Assembly (NCBI RefSeq): GCF_002256775.1
Contig: NZ_NCII01000021.1
Span: forward strand, 1-46,069
Length of the DNA stretch: 46,069 nt
Reading direction: 5' to 3'
From: Novosphingobium sp. 17-62-19
GTDB taxonomy: Bacteria; Pseudomonadota; Alphaproteobacteria; Sphingomonadales; Sphingomonadaceae
Position numbers and translations under genes: made by a program. Position 1 is the stretch's first letter, and each line of letters opens with the position of its first letter. The notes under the pieces are model-generated. The model ran no database searches. It was not told the DNA's origin and saw nothing but the letters and a program-made list of their open reading frames with translations. Shown piece after piece: positions 16,265 through 25,563 of the stretch.

Positions 16265-17035
16265 TCAATCCCCAGCTATGAATGCGGTAATGCGCCACGT
16301 TCCGTCCTGCGGTTCGGCAATCAGGCGGTAGTCGAGCAGGCTGCGCAACTTTTCGGTTTCTACCCAGCCTTGCTGTCCGTTGCGGAGCGCTACCCGCGTG
16401 GAAGGGGCCTTTGGATCGAAGCCCATCGGGTCGATCCCGACAATGAACCAGCCTACGGGGCTGATGGCCTTGCCATCGAGTTTGTCGCGCAAGGGCGTCT
16501 GATCGCCCATTACGAGCATCGCATTGTAGCTGTCGATGTCCTCAGGCACATGCCAGAATACCCATGGCATCGCGGCGAGGCCGCCCTCCATTGCGCAACC
16601 CAGCGGCAGGATCGCGTCAAGTTCCTGCCATAAACCAGTCTTTGGATCGGCAAGGCGCTTCTTCAGTTCCGCTGTGCCGCTGCCGCCGCCATAGTCGAGC
16701 GCAATGTCCGGCGCGGCAAGCGTTGCCAGTCCATCGGCATCGCGCGTCTGGATGGCGGTGACGAGCGCCTTGCGGAACGCTGGCCACCCGGGCTGGACTG
16801 AACAGTCGTCCTGCGGGGCGTAGCGCACTCCAGCAAACACTTCCGGCACTTCCGCAATCACTGAAGCAGAGGCACTGGGTTCAGGCTGAGGCGGAGGGGC
16901 AAGGCAGGGCGCTGGTTCTACCGGTGCGACAGCGGCCGCCGAAGCAGAAGGTTCAGGCTGCGGTTCGCTGTCGCACCCCGCCAGCGCCATCGCGGCGGCA
17001 AAGGAAACGATGCAAGACCGATGCCCCCTGTTCAT
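16265..17035 (-). CDS. predicted lipoprotein of unknown function
   Basis: A 256-residue protein with a signal peptide and lipobox (AMALAGC). A low-complexity Pro/Ala/Ser linker follows in which PQPEPSASA occurs twice, then a globular domain of about 190 residues. Recognisable stretches such as CSVQPGWPAFRKALVTAIQTRDADGL and a closing YRLIAEPQDGTWRITAFIAG suggest an NTF2-like or SH3-like fold, as in other sphingomonad periplasmic lipoproteins. I do not recognise a named family. Its start overlaps the rmuC stop (ATGA), so the two are probably cotranslated. Confidence 0.75.
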   Translation of the reverse strand: MNRGHRSCIVSFAAAMALAGCDSEPQPEPSASAAAVAPVEPAPCLAPPPQPEPSASASVIAEVPEVFAGVRYAPQDDCSVQPGWPAFRKALVTAIQTRDADGLATLAAPDIALDYGGGSGTAELKKRLADPKTGLWQELDAILPLGCAMEGGLAAMPWVFWHVPEDIDSYNAMLVMGDQTPLRDKLDGKAISPVGWFIVGIDPMGFDPKAPSTRVALRNGQQGWVETEKLRSLLDYRLIAEPQDGTWRITAFIAGD

Positions 17036-18552
17036 TCCGCCGCCACGTCTCCTTCATCGTTGGCAACTGCTGCCAGCGCCGCTGGTTCCGCATCGGCATA
17101 GCGCGGTGCGGCTTCGACCAGCGGCACTTCTTCCAATTCACGCTTGCCGATCTCGATATGCTTGTCTTTCAGGCGACGCCCGGCTGACAGCACGTTGCGT
17201 TCAAAGCTGCCGACAAACTTGTTGTAATTGCTGACCGCGCTGTCGAGCCCGTTGCCGACCCGCTTGAGGTGTTCGGCTGCGACGGCAAGCCGGTCATAGA
17301 GTTCGCCGCCCATTTTGCCGATTTCGCGGGCCTCACGGGCCAAGCCATCCTGCCGCCAGACCTGCGCCACAGTGCGCGCGATGGCGACAAGGTTGGTGGG
17401 GCTGGCGAGCAGCACGCGGCGCTCGAACGCAAAGTCCCACAAGCCGGGGTCACGCTCCAGCGCGGCAGCAATGAAGTGTTCGCCGGGAACGAACATCAGC
17501 ACATAGTCCGGCGCTTCCTCGAACTGCGATTGGTAGGATTTGGCCCCAAGCGTCTGGATGTGGTTGCGCATCGACTGGACGTGGGCGTTCAGCGCGATCT
17601 TGCGGGTGTCGTCATCCTCGGCCTCGAACGCATCCTGATAGGCGTTGAGCGAGACCTTGGCGTCGATCACCAGCAGCTTATTGCCCGGCACGCGCACGAT
17701 GGCATCGGGACGCAAGCGACCTTCGTCGGTATCGACCGAATGTTCGGTGACGAAATCGGTGTGTTCGGCAAGGCCGCACTGTTCCAGCACATTGCGCAGT
17801 TGCAATTCTCCCCAGCGACCGCGCGTTTTGGGCCCGTTGCGCAGGGAGTTGCCAAGCTGCGCCGCAGCGGCGCGCACGGCTTCCTGCCCATCGCGCATCG
17901 ACTGGATCAGGCCGGTCAGATTGCCGAACGCATCGACGCGCTCCTTCTCCAGCTTGCCAACCTGCTCTTCATAGCTGCGCAGCCGCTGATCGACCGGGGC
18001 GAGCAACGATTTCAGCCGCTCGGCGCTGGTCTTTTCGCTTTCTTCAAACCGCGATTGTGCGCGCGCAAGGAACGTCTCCTGCGCCTTTTCCAGCACCTTG
18101 TTGCCGGCGTTCTCGAATTCCTTGCGCAGCGCTTCCTGCGCCGCAATCAGCAGACGCTTCTGTTCGGCAAAGTTTTCGGCATCGGCTTTCATGCGCTCAA
18201 CCGCTGTGCGGAAGCTGTCGCGCTCGTCGCGAATGCGGATGAGTTCGGCGCGCACCACTTCAGCATCGGCAGCGCTCTGGCGGGCAGCGGCAAGGGCAGG
18301 CGCAAGTTCATCGCGGTGGCGGCGCACGTCCTGCAATTCGGCAAGGCCTGCTTCGAGCGCCTTTGCCCGTTCGCTCATGGCCGCAAGGTCAACCGTCATC
18401 GCCTTGACCGTGCCTTCGTGCGCCTTGGCTTCGGCATCGCGGCTATCGGCCCGTGCGCGCCATTCGGCCACGGGGCGCGAGCCAAAGAACCAGCCGACGG
18501 CAAGGCCAGCCAGAAGGACAAGGATCACGACGAGAATCAGAACGGGGTCCAC
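17032..18552 (-). CDS. rmuC: RmuC family protein
   Basis: A 506-residue protein with one N-terminal transmembrane segment (VLILVVILVLLAGLAVGWFFG), a long charged coiled-coil region to about residue 230, and the RmuC nuclease-like core. LRNVLEQCGL, PDAIVRVPGNKLLVIDAKVSLNAY (D...DAK as in PD-(D/E)XK folds) and VLMFVPGEHF are present. RmuC limits DNA inversions and is thought to act on DNA in recombination. The C-terminal helices (MGGELYDRLAVAAEHLKRVG) match the family. The length is within the normal range. Confidence 0.92.
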   Translation of the reverse strand: MDPVLILVVILVLLAGLAVGWFFGSRPVAEWRARADSRDAEAKAHEGTVKAMTVDLAAMSERAKALEAGLAELQDVRRHRDELAPALAAARQSAADAEVVRAELIRIRDERDSFRTAVERMKADAENFAEQKRLLIAAQEALRKEFENAGNKVLEKAQETFLARAQSRFEESEKTSAERLKSLLAPVDQRLRSYEEQVGKLEKERVDAFGNLTGLIQSMRDGQEAVRAAAAQLGNSLRNGPKTRGRWGELQLRNVLEQCGLAEHTDFVTEHSVDTDEGRLRPDAIVRVPGNKLLVIDAKVSLNAYQDAFEAEDDDTRKIALNAHVQSMRNHIQTLGAKSYQSQFEEAPDYVLMFVPGEHFIAAALERDPGLWDFAFERRVLLASPTNLVAIARTVAQVWRQDGLAREAREIGKMGGELYDRLAVAAEHLKRVGNGLDSAVSNYNKFVGSFERNVLSAGRRLKDKHIEIGKRELEEVPLVEAAPRYADAEPAALAAVANDEGDVAAE

Positions 18553-18629
18553 GCTTGCTCCAATACAGAACGAAGCATGAACTTAACTTAGGTGGTGCCC
18601 CAAGGCAACCAGCCTTGGGGCAACTATCC

Positions 18630-19196
18630 TCAGGCGTATTTGCGCAGCTTTTCCAGCTTTTTGAGCGCGATGCCGCGCTTTAGGCGCGAGAGGTGGTCGA
18701 TGAACAGGATGCCTTCGAGGTGGTCCATTTCGTGCTGGAGGCACGTGGCCATCAGATCGTCCATCTCTTCTTCGTGGATGCTGCCATCCAGATCCTGCCA
18801 GCGCGCGCGGATGCGGGCGGGGCGTTCGACCTCGGCATAGATCTCGGGCACCGAGAGGCAGCCTTCCTGATAGAGGCGCAGATCGTCTGAAGGATCAAGA
18901 ATTTCGGGATTGATGAACACGCGGGGTTCACGCTTGGTGGGCGTGTGGTGATGGTGGTGGCCATCGTGATCGCAAGCCACTGGCTCTGCGTCCGGGTCTT
19001 CGGGCTGAAGATCGATCACCAGCACGCGCAACGGCACGCCCACCTGAATGGCGGCCAGGCCAATGCCGGGGGCGTCGTACATCGTCTCGAACATGTCGGA
19101 CACGAGCGTGCGCAGTTCGTCATCGAACTTTTCGACGGGGACGGAGACCTGCTTCAGGCGCTGGTCGGGGACTTCGATGATTTCGCGGATAGCCAT
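18630..19196 (-). CDS. def: peptide deformylase with histidine-rich insertion
   Basis: A 188-residue deformylase that removes the formyl group from nascent proteins. Motif 1 is GIGLAAIQ (about 44-51), motif 2 EGCLSVP (metal ligand Cys113), and motif 3 QHEMDHLEG (metal ligands His155 and His159, catalytic Glu156). Between motifs 1 and 2 is an insertion at about residues 63-89 rich in Asp, Glu and His, including five consecutive histidines. This could be a metal-binding loop; compact deformylases lack it. ATG 19196 is the family start. It lies next to recR and, divergently, fmt/truA. Confidence 0.95.
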   Translation of the reverse strand: MAIREIIEVPDQRLKQVSVPVEKFDDELRTLVSDMFETMYDAPGIGLAAIQVGVPLRVLVIDLQPEDPDAEPVACDHDGHHHHHTPTKREPRVFINPEILDPSDDLRLYQEGCLSVPEIYAEVERPARIRARWQDLDGSIHEEEMDDLMATCLQHEMDHLEGILFIDHLSRLKRGIALKKLEKLRKYA

Positions 19197-19274
19197 TGGG
19201 GGCAGATAGTGAATGTGGGGGGGAGTCGCAAGGCTGTCACGCAAAGGCAGCGCTCACCCGCGCAGCCGCAGTTT

Positions 19275-19871
19275 TCACCCCACCGGCCTTCTCGCCCGGA
19301 GCGCCTGCGCCAGCGTGCCTTCGTCCAGATAGTCCAACTCGCCGCCCACCGGCAGGCCATGCGCCAGTTGCGTCACCCGCACCGTCGCGCCTTCCAGTCG
19401 CTCGGCAATGTAATGCGCGGTGGTCTGGCCCTCCAGCGTGGCGTTCATGGCAAGGACGACCTCATCGACCCCGCCCTGCGCCACACGATCCAGCAACTGC
19501 CCGATGGTCAGGTCTTCGGGCCGCACGCCTTCCAGCGCCGAAAGTCGGCCGCCCAGCACGTGGTACTTGCCCGTGAACAGCCGCGCGCGATCAAGCGCCC
19601 AGAGGTCCGCCACTTCCTCGACCACGCAGATCGAACGCTGATCGCGCCGGGGATCGGTGCAGATGCCGCAGGGGTTGGTGGTATCCACATTCCCGCACGT
19701 GTCGCATTCGACGAGCAGGTCCTGCACTTGGGTGAGCGCGGCCAGCAGTTGTGGCAGCGCCGTCTCACGCCGTTTGATCAGCCACAGCACCGCGCGCCGG
19801 GCCGAGCGGGGGCCAAGCCCCGGTAGACGCGCCAATGCGCCGGAAAGCGCCTCGATCTCTTGCGATGCCAT
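19275..19871 (-). CDS. recR: recombination mediator RecR
   Basis: A 198-residue RecR: the N-terminal helix-hairpin-helix ([18 protein letters not shown]), a four-cysteine zinc finger ([16 protein letters not shown]), then the TOPRIM domain ([33 protein letters not shown]) and the C-terminal [15 protein letters not shown]. With RecO it loads RecA at gaps. A longer upstream open frame lacks similarity and overlaps the fmt promoter region, so ATG 19871 is chosen. Confidence 0.95.
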   Translation of the reverse strand: MASQEIEALSGALARLPGLGPRSARRAVLWLIKRRETALPQLLAALTQVQDLLVECDTCGNVDTTNPCGICTDPRRDQRSICVVEEVADLWALDRARLFTGKYHVLGGRLSALEGVRPEDLTIGQLLDRVAQGGVDEVVLAMNATLEGQTTAHYIAERLEGATVRVTQLAHGLPVGGELDYLDEGTLAQALRARRPVG

Positions 19872-19922
19872 GGCAGCACAGATAGGGCCGGGTGCGACAA
19901 ACGGAAGGCCTTCTTGTAGCTT

Positions 19923-20828
19923 ATGCGCATCATCTTCATGGGAACGCCCCAATTTGCGGTGCCGACATTGGAAGCGCTGGTGGCTGCAGGGCACGATGTG
20001 GTGGCCGCCTACAGCCAGCCGCCGCGTGCCGCAGGGCGGGGCAAGAAGCTGCAACCATCGTCCGTGCATCTGGCGGCAGAGGCGCATGGGATCGAAGTGC
20101 GCACGCCGGTCTCGCTGAAAGATGCTGACGAGCAAGCGGCCTTTGCGGCGTTGGAGGCCGACGTTGCCGTGGTGGCCGCCTATGGTTTGATCCTGCCGCA
20201 GGCGGTGCTGGATGCGCCAAAGCTGGGTTGCCTCAACGTCCACGGCTCGCTTCTGCCGCGCTGGCGTGGCGCCGCGCCGGTGCAACGCGCGATCCTAGCG
20301 GGCGATGCGCTGACGGGCGTCACGATCATGCAGATGGAGCGCGGACTGGATACGGGGCCGATGCTCGCCACCGTGGAAACGCCGGTCGATGGCAAGACGG
20401 CGGGCGATCTTACGACCGAACTGGCGGAGAAGGGCGCGGCGCTCATGGTTTCGGTGCTGGCGGACCTTGGCACGTATCCGCCGGTCGTTCAGCCAGACGA
20501 CGGCGTGACCTACGCCCACAAGATCGACAAGGCCGAAAGCCGCCTCGATTTTGCGCGCGATGCCGTGGACGTGGAACGACAGGTCCGCGCCTTTGCGCCA
20601 TCGCCGGGGGCGTTCTTCGAGCTTGAGGGCGAGCGGTATCGCGTGCTCGCCGCAGAGGTGATTGGCGCAAGCGGCACTGCGGGTGAGACGCTTGACGATG
20701 CGCTGACCATTGCCTGCGGGCAAGGCGCGATCCGGCCTACACTTGTCCAGCGTGCAGGGCGTCCTGCGATGGATGCGGCGGCGCTGCTGCGCGGGCGGGC
20801 GATTGCGGCGGGGATCAGGCTCAGCTGA
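19923..20828 (+). CDS. fmt: methionyl-tRNA formyltransferase
   Basis: A 301-residue Fmt, which uses 10-formyl-THF to formylate initiator Met-tRNA. The N-terminal start [19 protein letters not shown], the catalytic core [20 protein letters not shown] (Asn, His and the SLLP loop) and the downstream [17 protein letters not shown] (catalytic Asp) are all present, with the C-terminal OB-like domain. It overlaps truA by one base (TGATG). It is divergent from recR and def, the deformylase that reverses its modification. Confidence 0.96.
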   Translation: MRIIFMGTPQFAVPTLEALVAAGHDVVAAYSQPPRAAGRGKKLQPSSVHLAAEAHGIEVRTPVSLKDADEQAAFAALEADVAVVAAYGLILPQAVLDAPKLGCLNVHGSLLPRWRGAAPVQRAILAGDALTGVTIMQMERGLDTGPMLATVETPVDGKTAGDLTTELAEKGAALMVSVLADLGTYPPVVQPDDGVTYAHKIDKAESRLDFARDAVDVERQVRAFAPSPGAFFELEGERYRVLAAEVIGASGTAGETLDDALTIACGQGAIRPTLVQRAGRPAMDAAALLRGRAIAAGIRLS

Positions 20829-21577
20829 TGCGCTTTGCCCTCACGCTCGAATGGAATGGCGCGGCCTACATGGGCTACCAGCGCCAATCCCATGGCCCCA
20901 GTGTCCAGCAGGCGGTGGAAGATGCAGTCCATTCGGTCACCGGAGAGACAGTGGCAGTCCATGCGGCGGGGCGCACGGACACCGGCGTCCACGCGCTCGG
21001 TATGCGCGCGCACTTCGATCTGGCGCGCAGCTTCGATCCCTTCCGCATGTTCGAAGCCCTGAACGCGCATCTGCGGAAGGCGAAACATGCCGTGGCGGTG
21101 CTCGATTGTATCGAAGTGGCGCAGGACTGGCACGCGCGCTTTTCGTGCCTTGGCCGCGCCTATGAATACCGCATCATCAACCGCCGTGCGCCGCTGACGC
21201 TGGACCTTGGCCAAGCGTGGCGGATTGCCAAACCACTGGACGAGCACGCGATGCACGAGGCGGCGCAGCTTCTGGTTGGCCTCCACGACTTCACCACGTT
21301 CCGTTCGGTCCACTGCCAATCGGCTAGCCCGGTCAAGACGCTCGACCGGCTTGACGTGCGCCGCGAGGGCGATCGTGTGATCGTGGAAGCCGCCGCGCGC
21401 AGCTTCCTGCATCATCAGGTGCGCTCGATGGTCGGCTGTCTGGCGCTGGTCGGGCAGGGGCAATGGCGCGTGGCGCAGGTGGGGGATGCACTTGCCGCAA
21501 AAGACCGTAGCAAATTAGGACTTAACGCGCCGTCGGAAGGTCTATACTTCGTCCGGGCAAACTATCCCGGAGAGTAG
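20828..21577 (+). CDS. truA: tRNA pseudouridine(38-40) synthase TruA
   Basis: A 249-residue TruA. The catalytic aspartate is in [13 protein letters not shown]. Other family segments are [16 protein letters not shown] at the start, [15 protein letters not shown], and [20 protein letters not shown] near the end. It isomerises uridines 38-40 in the tRNA anticodon arm. Translation is coupled to fmt, and the next gene starts three bases after the stop. Confidence 0.96.
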   Translation: MRFALTLEWNGAAYMGYQRQSHGPSVQQAVEDAVHSVTGETVAVHAAGRTDTGVHALGMRAHFDLARSFDPFRMFEALNAHLRKAKHAVAVLDCIEVAQDWHARFSCLGRAYEYRIINRRAPLTLDLGQAWRIAKPLDEHAMHEAAQLLVGLHDFTTFRSVHCQSASPVKTLDRLDVRREGDRVIVEAAARSFLHHQVRSMVGCLALVGQGQWRVAQVGDALAAKDRSKLGLNAPSEGLYFVRANYPGE

Positions 21578-21580
21578 AAG

Positions 21581-22696
21581 ATGACCGACCTGAACGGCCA
21601 GCGCATTGTTTCCAAACTTGATTCCGACGGCACGCTGACCGTTGCGCTTGAGGACTTCACCCTGCCACAGCCTGAAGGGCGTCAGGTCGTTATCCGTGTG
21701 GAAGCAGCGCCAATCAACCCCTCGGACCTAGGCCTGCTGTTCGGCCCGGCAGATGTGGCAAACGCTGAATTCTCAAGCGGCAAGATCGTCGCGCGGATGC
21801 CCGATCCTGCGGTGCGCGCGATGTCCGCGCGCCACGGCGCTGCCATGCCGGTGGGCAACGAGGGGGCGGGCACCGTCATTGCGGCGGGTAATGCGGCCGA
21901 AGCGCAGGCGTTGCTTGGCAAGCGTGTCACCTGCTTCCCCGGCGGCATGTATTCCACGCTGGCCGTGGCGGACGCCGCGACATGCCTCGAACTTGCCGAG
22001 GGCATCACTGCTGAGCAGGGCGCGTCTGCTTTCGTCAACCCGCTGACCGCGCTCAGCTTTACCGAAACGATGCGCCACCTTGGCCACAAGGCCCTGGTCC
22101 ACACCGCTGCCGCATCCAACCTTGGGCAGATGCTGGTGAAGATCTGCCAGGCCGATGGCATCCCGCTGGTCAACGTGGTGCGCAACGATGCGCAAGTGGC
22201 GATCCTGAAGGGGCTGGGCGCAGAGCATGTGGTGGACAGTTCGAAGGACACGTTCCTCGAAGACCTTGCTGCTGCGGTTGGAGCCACCAAGGCGACAATG
22301 GCATTCGATGCAATCGGCGGTGGAAAGCTGGTCAGCCAGATCATGACCGTGATGGAGCAAGTGGCCAATTCGGGCGCGGCCTACAGCCGCTATGGCTCGA
22401 ACAGCCCGAAGCACGCTTTCATCTACGGGGCGCTCGACATGTCACCCACGGTGCTGACACGCAATTTCGGCTTCAGCTGGGACGTATCAGGCTGGTTGCT
22501 GACGCCGTGGATGGCCAAGCTCGGGGCCGAAGTGGTGGACAAGATGCGCCGCCGCGTGATGGCCGAGCTGACCACGACTTTTGCCAGCAACTACAAGGCG
22601 CACGTCACGCTGGAACAGGCACTTACCCGCGATGCGGCGCTGGAATACAACGCACGCCGCACGGGCGAAAAGTACCTGATTACGCCGAACGGTTGA
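21581..22696 (+). CDS. medium-chain dehydrogenase/reductase, quinone-oxidoreductase type
   Basis: A 371-residue MDR-superfamily protein. The N-terminal GroES-like domain holds VEAAPINPSDLGLLFGP and VGNEGAGTVIAAG. The nucleotide-binding domain follows, with HTAAASNLGQMLVKICQADG in place of the usual GxGxxG. The catalytic and structural zinc cysteine ligands are absent, as in quinone reductases and enoyl reductases. It probably reduces a small carbonyl or quinone compound with NAD(P)H; the substrate is not evident. It begins three bases after truA behind GGAGAG and ends at a clear terminator. Confidence 0.82.
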   Translation: MTDLNGQRIVSKLDSDGTLTVALEDFTLPQPEGRQVVIRVEAAPINPSDLGLLFGPADVANAEFSSGKIVARMPDPAVRAMSARHGAAMPVGNEGAGTVIAAGNAAEAQALLGKRVTCFPGGMYSTLAVADAATCLELAEGITAEQGASAFVNPLTALSFTETMRHLGHKALVHTAAASNLGQMLVKICQADGIPLVNVVRNDAQVAILKGLGAEHVVDSSKDTFLEDLAAAVGATKATMAFDAIGGGKLVSQIMTVMEQVANSGAAYSRYGSNSPKHAFIYGALDMSPTVLTRNFGFSWDVSGWLLTPWMAKLGAEVVDKMRRRVMAELTTTFASNYKAHVTLEQALTRDAALEYNARRTGEKYLITPNG

Positions 22697-22703
22697 TCCA
22701 ACG

Positions 22704-22735
22704 AAAAAGGCCCTCGCAATCGCGGGGGCCTTTTC
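22704..22735. terminator. intrinsic terminator
   Basis: AAAAAGGCCC and GGGCCTTTT form a long perfect stem over a CG-rich loop, followed by TTTT on the plus strand and preceded by a run of A that gives a U tract on the minus strand. It lies between the convergent MDR gene and cobS and can serve both. Confidence 0.85.
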
Positions 22736-22755
22736 AATTTCAGCGCTGGAAACAA

Positions 22756-23736
22756 TCAGCCCCGGTGCGCAACGCTCTCCGGCAAATCCTTGCCAAACAC
22801 CCGCTGGTAGTATTCCGCCACCAGCACGCGCTCGGTTTCGTCGCACTTGTTGAGGAACGAGAGGCGGAACGAGAAGCCGACATCGTTGAATATCTTGCTG
22901 TTCTGCGCCCACGAAATCACCGTGCGCGGGCTCATCACGGTCGAGATGTCGCCATTGATGAAGCCCTGCCGTGTCAGGTTCGCAACGCGCACCATGTCGG
23001 TCACGATTTGCGTGTCCAGTTCGGGCATTTTCTTGCTGACGATTTCGACCTCGGTCTCCTGCGCCAGATAGTTCAGCGCGACGACGAGGTTCCAGCGGTC
23101 CATCTGGCCCTGGTTAATCGCCTGCGTGCCGTGATACAGCCCGCTGGTATCGCCCAGACCCACCGTGTTGGCCGTGGCGAACAAGCGGAAATAGGGGTTG
23201 GGGCGAATCACGCGGTTCTGGTCGAGCAGCGTCAGCTTGCCCTCGGTTTCCAGCACGCGCTGGATCACGAACATCACATCCGGGCGGCCGGCGTCGTATT
23301 CGTCAAACACCAGCGCTGTCGGCGTCTGCAAGGCCCATGGCAGCAGACCTTCGCGGAATTCGGTGACTTGCAGGCCATCGCGCAGCACGATCGCATCGCG
23401 GCCGACAAGATCGATACGGCTGATGTGCGCATCAAGGTTGATGCGGATGCACGGCCAGTTGAGGCGCGCGGCCACCTGTTCGATATGAGTCGATTTGCCG
23501 GTGCCGTGATAGCCCTGCACCATCACGCGGCGGTTGTAGGCAAAGCCTGCAAGGATCGCCAGCGTGGTGTCCGGGTCGAACACATAGGTCGTGTCCACAT
23601 CGGGCACACGCTCGTCAGCCCGCGAAAACGCGGGGACCTTCATGTCGATATCGATGCCGAAAGTCTCACGGACATCGATTTGCGTATCGGGTGCGGCGAG
23701 CAGCGTCGTCGCGTGGCTGTTCGGAAGTTCGCTCAT
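22756..23736 (-). CDS. cobS: CobS-type AAA+ ATPase (cobaltochelatase small subunit)
   Basis: A 326-residue MoxR-like AAA+ ATPase of the CobS group. Walker A is GYHGTGKST, Walker [11 protein letters not shown], and sensor 1 [13 protein letters not shown]. The N-terminal segment [22 protein letters not shown] and the C-terminal [14 protein letters not shown] are characteristic of CobS. With CobT and CobN it would insert cobalt in aerobic B12 synthesis. Here no cobT or other cobalamin gene is adjacent, so the partner must be elsewhere or the protein has another role. ATG 23736 is preferred over an upstream extension to 23784. Confidence 0.88.
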   Translation of the reverse strand: MSELPNSHATTLLAAPDTQIDVRETFGIDIDMKVPAFSRADERVPDVDTTYVFDPDTTLAILAGFAYNRRVMVQGYHGTGKSTHIEQVAARLNWPCIRINLDAHISRIDLVGRDAIVLRDGLQVTEFREGLLPWALQTPTALVFDEYDAGRPDVMFVIQRVLETEGKLTLLDQNRVIRPNPYFRLFATANTVGLGDTSGLYHGTQAINQGQMDRWNLVVALNYLAQETEVEIVSKKMPELDTQIVTDMVRVANLTRQGFINGDISTVMSPRTVISWAQNSKIFNDVGFSFRLSFLNKCDETERVLVAEYYQRVFGKDLPESVAHRG

Positions 23737-23815
23737 CACCGCTTCGCCTATACGCGCGGGCGCTGCGCTGCAATAAGGTTTCAAAGGACCTGTCCGATAG
23801 AATGGGAGAATTTCG

Positions 23816-24463
23816 ATGAAGCTCTATGGTGCGCTGCTATCCCCTTTTGTGCGCAAGGTGGCGGTTATCGCTACGGAAAAGGGCGTTTCCTGGGACTTGG
23901 CGCGGGGTGGGCCGGGGAGCAATGATCCTGATTTTCTCGCGTGCAGCCCTTTGGGGAAGATTCCGGCGATTGATGATGATGGCTTCACGCTGGCCGATTC
24001 GACGGCCATCGCTTTCTACCTCGATGGCCAGTACTCTGGACTGCAACTGATCCCGGACGATCCCAGGCTGCGTGCCAAGGCCGTGTTCTGGGACGAGTTT
24101 GCCGATACCGTGCTGGCAGCCTCGGGCCTCAAGATACTGTTCAACCGGCTTGTCGGGCCAAAGCTGCTCAAGGTTGGCGGGGACGAGGCCTTGGCCCTGC
24201 AGGGTGAGGCTGAACTGCCGCGCTGGGTGGACTGGCTTGAAACGCAGGCACCCGCCGATGGCTGGCTACTGGGCGATACGTTTTCCATCGCAGACATAGC
24301 CGTAGCCTCGATCTTCCGCACTCTCGCCTATGTCGGGCACGGTGTGGACGCTGCCGCGCGGCCGAATACGGCAGCATGGTATGCCCGCGTCACAGCCCGG
24401 CCTGCGTGGGCAGAAGTTGCAGCCAAGGAGGAGCCGATCGCGCAGCGTATCATGGCAATGTGA
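23816..24463 (+). CDS. glutathione S-transferase
   Basis: A 215-residue GST. The N-terminal thioredoxin-like domain starts [19 protein letters not shown], with the SPFVRK motif at the glutathione site. [13 protein letters not shown] contains the cis-proline and [12 protein letters not shown] the ES/DS motif that binds the gamma-glutamyl group. The all-helical C-terminal domain contains [12 protein letters not shown], the conserved N-capping box. The subfamily and substrate are not clear. It is divergent from cobS, with GGGAGAA before the ATG, and ends at a strong hairpin. Confidence 0.88.
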   Translation: MKLYGALLSPFVRKVAVIATEKGVSWDLARGGPGSNDPDFLACSPLGKIPAIDDDGFTLADSTAIAFYLDGQYSGLQLIPDDPRLRAKAVFWDEFADTVLAASGLKILFNRLVGPKLLKVGGDEALALQGEAELPRWVDWLETQAPADGWLLGDTFSIADIAVASIFRTLAYVGHGVDAAARPNTAAWYARVTARPAWAEVAAKEEPIAQRIMAM

Positions 24464-24470
24464 TACGCTT

Positions 24471-24498
24471 GCGGGAGAGCGCCGTGACGCTCTCCCGC
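24471..24498 (+). terminator. hairpin terminator after the GST gene
   Basis: GCGGGAGAGC (24471-24480) and GCTCTCCCGC (24489-24498) form a perfect ten-pair stem with an eight-base loop directly after the GST stop. A U-rich run (TTTT) appears only 12 bases downstream. Confidence 0.65.
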
Positions 24499-24522
24499 AT
24501 CGCTTCAACGTTTTGACCTTGC

Positions 24523-24546
24523 GACATACCAACTAGTCGGTATGTC
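24523..24546. promoter_or_regulatory. palindromic operator overlapping the TetR gene start
   Basis: GACATACC (24523-24530) and GGTATGTC (24539-24546) are perfect inverted arms. The eight bases between (AACTAGTC) continue the symmetry except for one pair. The size and symmetry fit a TetR-family site, and the ATG at 24542 lies within its right arm. A TTGACC box at 24513-24518 could be the -35. Binding by the adjacent regulator is the simplest inference. Confidence 0.75.
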
Positions 24547-25192
24547 TTTGGGTATGATCCCGAATCGCCCCTTTCGCCCCCCGGCCGTGACCGCGCGGGA
24601 CAAGCTGCTTGAGGCGGCGGTGAAGTTGATTCGGACCAGCGGCTATGCCGCCACCTCGGTCGATCAGCTGTGCGCCGAAGCCGGTGTGACCAAGGGTGCA
24701 TTCTTCCACCACTTCACTTCAAAGGAAGCGCTGGGGGTTGCTGCGGCAGACTATTGGTCGGCCAGCACCAGCGCGTTTTTCGCAAGCGCCCCATTCCATG
24801 ATCTGCCTGACCCGGTGGACCGGGCGCTGGGCTACCTCGATCTACGCATCGCCCTGATCGGCGGACCACCCGAGGCATTTAGCTGCGTTGCGGGAACCTT
24901 GGTGCAAGAGGCATTCCGCTCCAGCGCTGCAATCCGCGTTGCCGCCGAAGCCAGCATCATGGGCAATGCCAACGCGCTCGAGGCTGATCTCGATGCAGCC
25001 ATTGTTCAGTGCGGCGTATCAGGCACGACCGGGGCCAGCCTTGCGCGGCATGTTCAGGCCGTCATTCAGGGCGCTTTCGTGGTGGCCAAGACCCAGCCCG
25101 AAGAATGTGCCGCCAGCCTTGCGCGCGAACAGCTTGCGCACTTGCGGCGCTATTTCGCGATGTTGTTCGGAAGGGAAAACCAAGAGGAGTAA
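24542..25192 (+). CDS. TetR family transcriptional regulator
   Basis: A regulator of up to 216 residues. The helix-turn-helix is in the N-terminal part (ARDKLLEAAVKLIRTSGY, then TSVDQLCAEAGVTKGAFFHHFTSKEALG). The ligand-binding C-terminal domain resembles that of the NemR/AcuR type (CVAGTLVQEAFRSSAAIR, with a cysteine that could sense electrophiles). It heads a run with DUF1428, VOC and SRPBCC genes that it probably represses together with itself. Start is uncertain: ATG 24542 lies in the operator, ATG 24554 and GTG 24587 are alternatives, and none has a clear ribosome site. Confidence 0.88.
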   Translation: MSLGMIPNRPFRPPAVTARDKLLEAAVKLIRTSGYAATSVDQLCAEAGVTKGAFFHHFTSKEALGVAAADYWSASTSAFFASAPFHDLPDPVDRALGYLDLRIALIGGPPEAFSCVAGTLVQEAFRSSAAIRVAAEASIMGNANALEADLDAAIVQCGVSGTTGASLARHVQAVIQGAFVVAKTQPEECAASLAREQLAHLRRYFAMLFGRENQEE

Positions 25193-25197
25193 GTGCC

Positions 25198-25563
25198 ATG
25201 TCCTATATCGACGGGTTCGTTCTGGCGGTGCCCACCGCCAACCGCGAAAAGTACGAAGAGGTTGCCCGCCAGTTCGATGCGATCATGATCGAACACGGTG
25301 CCCTGCGCGTGGTCGAAGCCTGGGGTGACGATGTCAAACACGGCAAGCGCACCGACTATTACCGCGCTACCGAGGCGACCGCAGACGAGGCCATCGTGTT
25401 CAGTTGGGCCGAATGGCCTGACAAGGCTACGCGCGATACCGCCCATGCCGCGATGGAAAAGCTGATGTCCGAAATGGCCGAACCCATGGACATGCCATTT
25501 GACGGCGCACGCATGATCGTGGGCGGGTTCAGCACGTTCCTTTCGTTGGGTGCTGACCGGTGA
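25198..25563 (+). CDS. DUF1428 family protein
   Basis: A 121-residue protein of the DUF1428 family, a dimeric ferredoxin-like alpha/beta-barrel fold of unknown reaction. Family segments are MSYIDGFVLAVPTANREKY, VVEAWGDDVKHGKRTDYYRA and FDGARMIVGGF. ATG 25198 follows AAGAGGAG, five bases after the TetR stop. It overlaps the next gene by four bases (GTGA). It often travels, as here, with a TetR gene and small VOC or SRPBCC genes. Confidence 0.88.
   Translation: MSYIDGFVLAVPTANREKYEEVARQFDAIMIEHGALRVVEAWGDDVKHGKRTDYYRATEATADEAIVFSWAEWPDKATRDTAHAAMEKLMSEMAEPMDMPFDGARMIVGGFSTFLSLGADR

Noticed and set aside
17269-18591. A long open frame antisense to rmuC
   Set aside because: Its composition is His/Arg/Gly-rich as expected from complementing GC3-biased codons, with no motifs; rmuC motifs are complete on the other strand.
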